A stretch of DNA of 5,193 nt. Origin: an uncultured Oscillospiraceae bacterium. GTDB lineage: Bacteria > Bacillota > Clostridia > Oscillospirales > Oscillospiraceae. Below, one piece after another: positions 1-5,193 of this stretch. Numbering within the stretch: the stretch's first letter is position 1; every line of letters begins with the position of its first letter. A model generated the notes under the pieces. That model made no database searches and was not told the DNA's origin. It was given only the letters and a program-made list of their open reading frames with translations. Both the position numbers and the translations under genes were made by a program. The stretch is taken from contig CAKUHW010000103.1 in NCBI GenBank assembly GCA_934659415.1, positions 1 through 5,193 of the forward strand, in the 5' to 3' direction.

Positions 1-3000
1 AGACAGGGTACCGCAATCTGTCCTACCTGGTGTCCATGGCCTATACGGAGGGCTTCTACATCAAGCCGCGCATCGACCTGGAGCTGCTGCGCGCCCACTG
101 TGAGGGGCTGATCGCCCTGTCGGCCTGCCTGGCGGGGGAGATCCCCCGGCTGCTCCTTCAGGGCAGCTATGAGAAGGCGAAGACCCACGCCCTGGAGATG
201 CGGGAGCTGTTCGGGGCGGACGGATACTACCTGGAGCTGCAGGACCACCATATCCCGGAGCAGCAGACGGTGAACGCGGGGCTGCTCCGCCTGCACGAGG
301 AGACGGGCATCCCCCTGGTGTGCACCAACGACGCCCACTATCTCACCCGCGCCGATGCCGCCATGCAGGACACCCTTTTGTGCATCCAGACGGGGAAGCT
401 GCTGGAGGACGAGAACCGGATGCGCTTCTCCACGGAGGAGTTCTATCTCAAGAGCGAGGAGGAGATGCGCGCGCTCTTCCCCGGCTGCCCGGAGGCGGTG
501 GACAACACGGCGAAGGTGGCCCGGCTGTGCCGGATGGACTTTGAGTTTGGCCACTATCACCTGCCGGAATTCAAGCTGCCCGACGGCTGGGACGACGCCG
601 TGGCCTACTTCGAGCACCTGTGCCGGGAGGGATTTGCCCGGCGCTATTCCCAGCAGCCGGAGGACTACCGGAAGCGGCTGGAATATGAGATGGGCGTCAT
701 CGAGCAGATGGGCTTTGTGGATTACTTCCTTATCGTGTCCGATTTTATCGGCTACGCCAAGGGTCAGGGCATTCCGGTGGGGCCGGGGCGCGGCTCGGGC
801 GCGGCCTCCATGGTGGCCTACTGCCTGCGGATCACGGACATCGACCCCATGAAATATAACCTCTATTTCGAGCGCTTTCTGAACCCCCAGCGGGTGAGCA
901 TGCCCGATATCGATGTGGACTTCTGCATCCGCCGCCGGCAGGAGGTCATCGACTATGTGGCGCGCAAGTACGGCGCAGACCATGTGGCGCAGATCGTCAC
1001 CTTCGGCACCATGAAGGCCAAGGCGGCTATCCGCGACGTGGGCCGGGTGATGAACCTGCCCTATGCGGAGGTGGACGCCATTGCCAAGCAGGTGCCCTTC
1101 TCCCCGGACATGACGCTGGACAGGGCCCTGAGCGTCTCCAAGGGTCTGGCCGACCTCTACGAGGGGGACGGGCGGGTCAAAAAGCTGGTGGACATGGCCC
1201 GCCGCCTGGAGGGAATGCCCCGCAACGCCTCCACCCACGCCGCCGGCGTGGTCATCACCAAGCGCCCGGTATACGAGTATGTGCCCCTGGCCACCAACGA
1301 CGGCCAGCCGGTGACCCAGTATGTGATGACCACCCTGGAGGAGCTGGGCTTGCTGAAGATGGACTTTCTGGGCCTGCGCAACCTGACCATCCTGGACGAT
1401 GCGGTGCAGCTGGTGCGCCGGACGGAGCCGGACTTCTCCCTGGCGGACATCCCGGAGGACGACCCGGAGGTCTACCGGATGCTGTGCGAGGGGCGCACCT
1501 CCGGCGTGTTTCAGATGGAGTCCGCCGGCATGACCGGTGTGTGCATGGGCTTAAAGCCGCAGAACATCGAGGACATCACGGCCATCATTGCCCTCTACCG
1601 GCCGGGCCCCATGGACTCCATCCCCAAATTTCTCGCCTGCGCCCAGGACCCGGAGAAGATCCGCTACAAGCACCCCCTGCTGGAGCCCATCCTGTCCGTG
1701 ACCTACGGCTGCATCGTCTATCAGGAGCAGGTCATCGAGATCTTCCGCCGCCTGGCCGGGTACTCCCTGGGGCAGGCAGACATGGTGCGCCGGGCCATGT
1801 CCAAGAAAAAGGTCAAGGACATCGAGCGGGAGCGCGGAGCCTTTCTCCGGGGCGACCCGGAGCGCGGCATTACGGGGTGCAGGGCGAACGGAGTGTCGGA
1901 GGATGTGGCGCAGTCCATCTATGACGAGATCTACGACTTTGCCAGCTACGCCTTCAACAAGTCCCACGCCGTGGCCTATGCGGTGGTGGCCTACCAGACG
2001 GCCTGGTTCAAGTGCCGCCATACCCGGGAGTACATGGCGGCCCTGCTCACCTCTGTGCTGGATTCCCAGGAGAAGGTGGCGGAATATATCGCGGAGTGCC
2101 GGGAGAACGGCATTGAGCTGCTGCCGCCGGACGTGAACGAGTCCGGGCTGGACTTCACCGTGTCCGGCCCCAATATCCGCTTCGGCCTGGCCGCCCTGAA
2201 GGGGGTGGGAGCCGGGTTTGTGAAGGCAATGCTCACCGTGCGCGCGCAGGGTGGGGCCTTTGCCTCCTTCCCGGATTTCTGCCAGCGGATGTACGAGTAC
2301 GATCTGAACAAGCGGGTGCTGGACAGCCTGATCCGCTCCGGCGCCTTTGACAGTCTGGGCTACCGCCGCAGCCAGCTGCTGGCGGGCTATGAACAGGTGG
2401 TGGATGCCATCGCCCGGGACCGCCGGGAGCGGCTGGAGGGCCAGATCGACCTGTTCGGCGGCGACGGGAACGGGCAGAGCGCGCCCATTCCCATGGACCT
2501 GCCCGATCTGCCGGAATTCAGCAAGGGCGAGCTGTTGGCCATGGAGAAGGAGGTCACGGGGCTCTATCTCTCGGGGCATCCCATGGACGAATACCGGGAC
2601 CTGGCCAGGGCGGTGAAGGCGGTGCCCATCGCGTCGATCCTGGCCGGCGCGGAGGACGGTGAGAGCGGCGAGGGCGGCCTTTCCGACGGGCAGCGGGTGA
2701 CCGTGGCGGGAATCGTGACCTCCGCGCGCACCAAGACCACAAAGAGCAATACCATGATGGCCTACGTGGTGCTGGAGGACTCCTCCGGCTCTCTGGAGCT
2801 GATGGTGTTTTCCCGGCTGCTGGGCGAGTGCGGCAGCCTGTTGCGGGCGGGACAGGCCGTGGCGGTGACCGGCCGGATCTCCCTGCGGGACGAGAAGGAG
2901 CCGCAGCTCATGGCTGACCGGATCGTGCCGCTGCAGGAGGGGCTCAAGACCAGGGAGCCCCGGGGCAGCTACGCAGGGAAGACCCTGTGGATCAAGCTGG

Positions 3001-3182
3001 AGGACAGCGGGCCCTCCTTTGACTGGCTGAAAAAGCTGCTGGGGATGTTCCCGGGGAGCGACAGCGCCGTGGTGTACCTGGCAGACAGGAAAAAGAAGCT
3101 TCAGACCGCCTGCCTCATCCACGACGCCCTGCTGGCGGAGCTGCGGGAGTGCCTGGGCGAGGACAGCGTGGTACTGAAGTGA
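1..3182 (+). CDS. dnaE: DNA polymerase III subunit alpha (DnaE), 5'-truncated by the window edge
   Basis: C-family replicative DNA polymerase that extends primed DNA templates in the polymerase III holoenzyme. The frame is open from base 3 (GYRNLSYLVSMAYTEGFY), so the ATG at 30 is internal and not the start. About 1059 residues are visible. Compared with the usual length near 1150-1180, roughly 100-115 residues, including the first PHP motif, lie outside the window. Domains in order: rest of the PHP domain (LELQDHH near 231-251, TNDAHYL at 324-344); polymerase palm with GPGRGSGA (780-803), catalytic Asp pair in PDIDVDF (Asp at 912-914 and 918-920) and third Asp in KMDFLGLRNLT (1362-1364); fingers motifs RPGPMDS, YGCIVYQEQV and FNKSHAVAYA (1953-1982); helix-hairpin-helix LKGVGAGF (2196-2219); clamp-binding QIDLF (2442-2456); an acidic Gly-rich linker (2646-2690); an OB fold (about 2694-2933); and a small C-terminal domain. 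No frameshift or lost catalytic residue is seen. The DnaE1 or DnaE3 subclass is not resolved here. Confidence 0.97.
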   Translation, partial: TGYRNLSYLVSMAYTEGFYIKPRIDLELLRAHCEGLIALSACLAGEIPRLLLQGSYEKAKTHALEMRELFGADGYYLELQDHHIPEQQTVNAGLLRLHEETGIPLVCTNDAHYLTRADAAMQDTLLCIQTGKLLEDENRMRFSTEEFYLKSEEEMRALFPGCPEAVDNTAKVARLCRMDFEFGHYHLPEFKLPDGWDDAVAYFEHLCREGFARRYSQQPEDYRKRLEYEMGVIEQMGFVDYFLIVSDFIGYAKGQGIPVGPGRGSGAASMVAYCLRITDIDPMKYNLYFERFLNPQRVSMPDIDVDFCIRRRQEVIDYVARKYGADHVAQIVTFGTMKAKAAIRDVGRVMNLPYAEVDAIAKQVPFSPDMTLDRALSVSKGLADLYEGDGRVKKLVDMARRLEGMPRNASTHAAGVVITKRPVYEYVPLATNDGQPVTQYVMTTLEELGLLKMDFLGLRNLTILDDAVQLVRRTEPDFSLADIPEDDPEVYRMLCEGRTSGVFQMESAGMTGVCMGLKPQNIEDITAIIALYRPGPMDSIPKFLACAQDPEKIRYKHPLLEPILSVTYGCIVYQEQVIEIFRRLAGYSLGQADMVRRAMSKKKVKDIERERGAFLRGDPERGITGCRANGVSEDVAQSIYDEIYDFASYAFNKSHAVAYAVVAYQTAWFKCRHTREYMAALLTSVLDSQEKVAEYIAECRENGIELLPPDVNESGLDFTVSGPNIRFGLAALKGVGAGFVKAMLTVRAQGGAFASFPDFCQRMYEYDLNKRVLDSLIRSGAFDSLGYRRSQLLAGYEQVVDAIARDRRERLEGQIDLFGGDGNGQSAPIPMDLPDLPEFSKGELLAMEKEVTGLYLSGHPMDEYRDLARAVKAVPIASILAGAEDGESGEGGLSDGQRVTVAGIVTSARTKTTKSNTMMAYVVLEDSSGSLELMVFSRLLGECGSLLRAGQAVAVTGRISLRDEKEPQLMADRIVPLQEGLKTREPRGSYAGKTLWIKLEDSGPSFDWLKKLLGMFPGSDSAVVYLADRKKKLQTACLIHDALLAELRECLGEDSVVLK

Positions 3183-3183
3183 C

Positions 3184-3192
3184 AGGAGAGAG
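3184..3192 (+). promoter_or_regulatory. Ribosome binding site of cls
   Basis: AGGAGAGAG lies in the 12-base gap after the dnaE stop codon. The AGGAG core (3184-3188) ends six bases before the ATG at 3195, which is good Shine-Dalgarno spacing and fixes that start. The gap has no room for a separate promoter or terminator, so cls is probably translated from the dnaE transcript, unless a promoter lies inside the end of dnaE. Confidence 0.85.
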
Positions 3193-3194
3193 CT

Positions 3195-4739
3195 ATGTAT
3201 AAACTGCTTTCCAAGATCGGGAAAATACTCTTCCACCGCATCGGCGTCATTCTGGTGCTGGTGGGCCTGCAGATCGCGGTCTATGTGCTGCTCTTTACGG
3301 CCCTTGCCGGGACGGCCTACTATTCTGCGGTCAACTCCCTGCTGACGGTGCTGTCCGTGGCGGCGGTGCTGTGGATCGTGGGCAATCACAGCAATCCGGG
3401 CTATAAGATCGGCTGGATCATCATCGTGCTGGCCCTGCGGCCCTTCGGCGCGGTGGCCTATGTGCTGCTGGGCGGGAACCGCCTTTCCAGGTACAGCCAG
3501 CGCAGGCTGGGCAATATGGAGCACATCATGAAGCGCTGCCTGGATGCGGACTGCGGCCGGTCTGCCGCACTGGAGGCCCTGGCGGGGCCGGATGCGGGCA
3601 GGATGGCGCACTATCTGGAGTCCAGGGCGGCCTGCCCGGCCTATGCCAACACGGCCACCCGCTACTACCCCCTGGGCGACCTGTGCTACGAGGATATCCT
3701 TGCCGCCCTGCGGGGCGCAAAGCATTTCATCTACATCGAATACTTCATCATCGAAGAGGGCGTGCTGTGGAATTCCGTGCTGGAGATCCTCCGGGACAAG
3801 GCCGCCGAGGGGGTGGAGGTACGGGTCATCTACGATGACATCGGCTCCATTTTCACCCTTCCCACCGGTTATCCCGCCAGGCTGGAGAAGATGGGGATCC
3901 ACTGCCGGGCCTTCAACCGCCTGGTGCCGGTGCTCTCCCTCCGGCAGAACAACCGGGACCACCGCAAGTATATGATCATAGACGGCGAGGTGGCCTTTAC
4001 CGGCGGGATCAACATGGCCGATGAGTATATCAACGCCAAAAAGCGATTCGGACACTGGAAGGACTCCGCTATCCGCCTGGAGGGGGACGCGGTGTGGTCC
4101 ATGACCGTCTCCTTTCTGGCCATGTGGGACTTTGAGACCAATGAGACGGAGTATGCCCTGCCGGAGCGGCCCGCCCCGGCGGGGAACGCCGGCGGCTACG
4201 TCCAGCCCTATCACGACTGCCCGCTGGACGGCGAGCCTGTGGGGCTGACGGTCTACCTGAACCTCATCAACCGGGCCAAGCGCTACGTCTACATCACCAC
4301 GCCCTACCTGGTCATCGACTACTCCATGACCATGGCCCTCACCACGGCGGCCAAGTCCGGTGTGGATGTGCGCATCATCACCCCGCACATCCCGGACAAG
4401 AAGACGGTCTTTGAGGTCACCCGGGCGCACTATCAGGAGCTGCTGGAGGCGGGGGTGCGCATTTTTGAGTATACGCCGGGCTTCATCCACAGCAAGAATA
4501 TGGTGGCGGACGATCAGTACGGCGTGGTGGGCACGGTGAACATGGACTACCGCAGCATGTTCCTCCACTTTGAAAACGGCGTGCTGCTGTACGATACCGC
4601 CTCCGTGGACGACATCCGGGACGATTTTCTGGACACCCAGGCCAAAAGCGTGGAGGTCACCCTGAAGGACTGCGCCCGGATGCCCTGGTACCGCCGGGCG
4701 CTGCGCGCGGCGCTGCGGGTGCTGGCGCCGCTGCTGTGA
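3195..4739 (+). CDS. cls: Cardiolipin synthase, phospholipase D superfamily, membrane-bound
   Basis: Predicted to condense two phosphatidylglycerol molecules into cardiolipin plus glycerol at the cytoplasmic membrane. The 514 residues are full length for the family. Three hydrophobic stretches lie at about residues 17-40, 45-63 and 73-93, the last two matching the PLD-type N-terminal anchor (NPGYKIGWIIIVLALRPFG). Two HxKxxxxD catalytic motifs follow: His256/Lys258/Asp263 (bases 3960-3983), followed by GEVAFTGGINMADEY, and His432/Lys434/Asp439 (4488-4511), followed by GVVGTVNMDYRS. Both HKD motifs are intact, so the enzyme should be active. The C-terminal tail is basic and amphipathic (WYRRALRAALRVLAPLL), as is common in clostridial relatives. 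It starts 12 bases after dnaE and probably shares its transcript. Other PLD-superfamily activities, such as transphosphatidylation with another alcohol, cannot be excluded from sequence, but the anchor plus paired HKD layout is the cardiolipin synthase pattern. Bacteria often have several cls paralogues; whether this is the main one is unknown. Confidence 0.95.
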   Translation: MYKLLSKIGKILFHRIGVILVLVGLQIAVYVLLFTALAGTAYYSAVNSLLTVLSVAAVLWIVGNHSNPGYKIGWIIIVLALRPFGAVAYVLLGGNRLSRYSQRRLGNMEHIMKRCLDADCGRSAALEALAGPDAGRMAHYLESRAACPAYANTATRYYPLGDLCYEDILAALRGAKHFIYIEYFIIEEGVLWNSVLEILRDKAAEGVEVRVIYDDIGSIFTLPTGYPARLEKMGIHCRAFNRLVPVLSLRQNNRDHRKYMIIDGEVAFTGGINMADEYINAKKRFGHWKDSAIRLEGDAVWSMTVSFLAMWDFETNETEYALPERPAPAGNAGGYVQPYHDCPLDGEPVGLTVYLNLINRAKRYVYITTPYLVIDYSMTMALTTAAKSGVDVRIITPHIPDKKTVFEVTRAHYQELLEAGVRIFEYTPGFIHSKNMVADDQYGVVGTVNMDYRSMFLHFENGVLLYDTASVDDIRDDFLDTQAKSVEVTLKDCARMPWYRRALRAALRVLAPLL

Positions 4740-4766
4740 GAAACGCGGAAAAGGGGCCCGCGGGAC

Positions 4767-4795
4767 TGGAATTCAGACAAGCTTTGTGCTAATAT
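4767..4795 (+). promoter_or_regulatory. Candidate extended -10 promoter for uppP
   Basis: TGCTAATAT at 4787-4795 fits an extended -10 element (TGn followed by a hexamer matching TATAAT at four positions, including the first two and the last). A weak -35-like TGGAAT lies 17 bases upstream at 4767-4772 and matches TTGACA at three positions. The local sequence is clearly AT-richer than the flanking genes. Transcription would start near 4802, giving a leader of about 32 bases. An alternative -10 is TGTAAT at 4805-4810 (five of six matches), but the best -35 for it, TTGTGC at 4784-4789, is poor and spaced 15. This is motif reading only. Confidence 0.4.
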
Positions 4796-4808
4796 ATAGG
4801 TTCGTGTA

Positions 4809-4820
4809 ATTTCTTGAAAT
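4809..4820. repeat. Short inverted repeat in the uppP leader
   Basis: ATTTC-TT-GAAAT is a perfect dyad with five-base arms and a two-base centre, directly before the uppP ribosome site. The two-base centre is too tight for a stable RNA hairpin, so if it does anything it would more likely be a protein-binding site on DNA. A dyad this short can easily occur by chance in a 94-base spacer, and no known operator consensus is recognised. Confidence 0.2.
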
Positions 4821-4821
4821 G

Positions 4822-4827
4822 AGGTGA
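4822..4827 (+). promoter_or_regulatory. Ribosome binding site of uppP
   Basis: AGGTGA, matching the 3' half of the consensus AGGAGGTGA, ends six bases before the ATG at 4834. It favours that start over the in-frame ATG four codons later at 4846. Confidence 0.8.
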
Positions 4828-4833
4828 CGTACC

Positions 4834-5193
4834 ATGACCACCCTCATGGCGCTTCTGCTGGGGCTGGTGCAGGGGCTGGCGGAGTTCCTGCCCATCTCCA
4901 GTTCCGGACATCTGTCCCTGCTGCAGCATTTCTTCGGGCTGGAGGAAGTGGATAACCTGTTCAACATCCTGCTCCATTTTGCCACGCTGATCGCAGTGTG
5001 TGTGGTGTACTGGCGGGACATCGTGGAGATGGTGACGGAGTTTTTCCGGGGCATCGCGGCCCTGTGCACGCCGAAGAAGGCCGGGACCCGGGCGGAGCAT
5101 CCGCCGGAGGGGCGCAGGCTGGTGCTGCTGGTGATTCTGGCCACGCTGCCGCTGGTCCTGGTGCTCCCCATCGACAGCAAGGTGGAGGCGCTG
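4834..5193 (+). CDS. uppP: Undecaprenyl-diphosphate phosphatase (UppP/BacA), 3'-truncated by the window edge
   Basis: Integral membrane phosphatase that converts undecaprenyl diphosphate to undecaprenyl phosphate, recycling the lipid carrier used for peptidoglycan and other envelope polymers; family members confer bacitracin resistance when overproduced. The first 120 codons are present, of about 270 usual for the family, and the frame is still open at the edge. The family signature is plain: QGLAEFLPISSSGHL at residues 13-27, with Gln13 and Glu17 forming the (E/Q)xxxE motif and Ser23 and His26 in the positions of the catalytic Ser/His of Escherichia coli BacA (Ser27, His30). FNILLHFATLIAVCVVYW (residues 43-60) is the next conserved membrane segment. 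A basic, Pro-containing loop (about 74-94) precedes another hydrophobic segment (about 95-113). The start is supported by AGGTGA six bases upstream. No intrinsic terminator separates it from cls, so read-through from cls may add to its own candidate promoter. Confidence 0.95.
   Translation, partial: MTTLMALLLGLVQGLAEFLPISSSGHLSLLQHFFGLEEVDNLFNILLHFATLIAVCVVYWRDIVEMVTEFFRGIAALCTPKKAGTRAEHPPEGRRLVLLVILATLPLVLVLPIDSKVEAL

Noticed and set aside
30..32. ATG at 30 as the start of dnaE.
   Set aside because: The frame is open upstream to the window edge and encodes conserved DnaE sequence (GYRNLSYLVS), so the gene begins outside the window.
1484..1924. Alternative-frame plus-strand open frame inside dnaE.
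   Set aside because: It overlaps the conserved polymerase core in another frame and its translation (Gly, Pro, His and Arg-rich) has no family resemblance.
1551..4568. A 1005-codon open frame on the minus strand, lying across dnaE and cls.
   Set aside because: Its translation is rich in His, Gly, Val, Leu and Gln with no recognisable domain, and it lies opposite two unmistakable genes. Strong G/C third-position bias in the sense genes depletes stop codons on the opposite strand, which explains the length.
4744..4762. CGCGG-N9-CCGCG inverted repeat after the cls stop, as a terminator.
   Set aside because: The stem is only five base pairs and no T-tract follows; the adjacent CCCGCGGG palindrome (4757-4764) leaves no room for a loop.
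4777..4787. ACAA-GCT-TTGT hairpin in the cls-uppP spacer.
   Set aside because: A four-base-pair stem that cannot be extended and has no T-run after it; likely chance.
4773..5180. A 135-codon minus-strand open frame opposite uppP.
   Set aside because: Low-complexity, Ser/Arg-rich translation with no motif, antisense to a clear UppP coding region.

Overview
This window holds three genes, all on the plus strand: the 3' part of dnaE (replicative DNA polymerase III alpha subunit), a complete cardiolipin synthase gene, and the 5' part of uppP/bacA (undecaprenyl-diphosphate phosphatase). Both ends of the window cut through a gene, and coding sequence fills all of it except a 12-base gap and a 94-base gap. 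No RNA gene, mobile element, CRISPR array or long repeat was seen.

Organism: the DNA is GC-rich with third codon positions dominated by G and C. The proteins look like Gram-positive, clostridial-type versions: a DnaE with the PHP aspartate and histidine in TNDAHYL, a roughly 510-residue Cls with three N-terminal hydrophobic stretches, and a UppP reading QGLAEFLPISSSGH. Shine-Dalgarno sequences are strong (AGGAG, AGGTGA). A high-GC member of the Clostridia, such as an Oscillospiraceae-like gut bacterium, fits best. This is inference from residue patterns and not a database result.

Layout: 1-3182 is dnaE without its first hundred or so codons. Twelve bases later, with an AGGAG ribosome site in the gap, cls runs 3195-4739 and is probably co-transcribed with dnaE. 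Bases 4740-4833 form an AT-richer spacer with a plausible extended -10 promoter, a short dyad and a good ribosome site. uppP begins at 4834 and runs off the right edge.

Function: DnaE copies the chromosome as part of the polymerase III holoenzyme. Cls makes cardiolipin in the membrane, and UppP recycles the lipid carrier for peptidoglycan synthesis. The last two share an envelope-lipid theme, while the link to dnaE is only positional. I looked for an undescribed system and did not find one; the window reads as ordinary housekeeping sequence. The observations below are modest.
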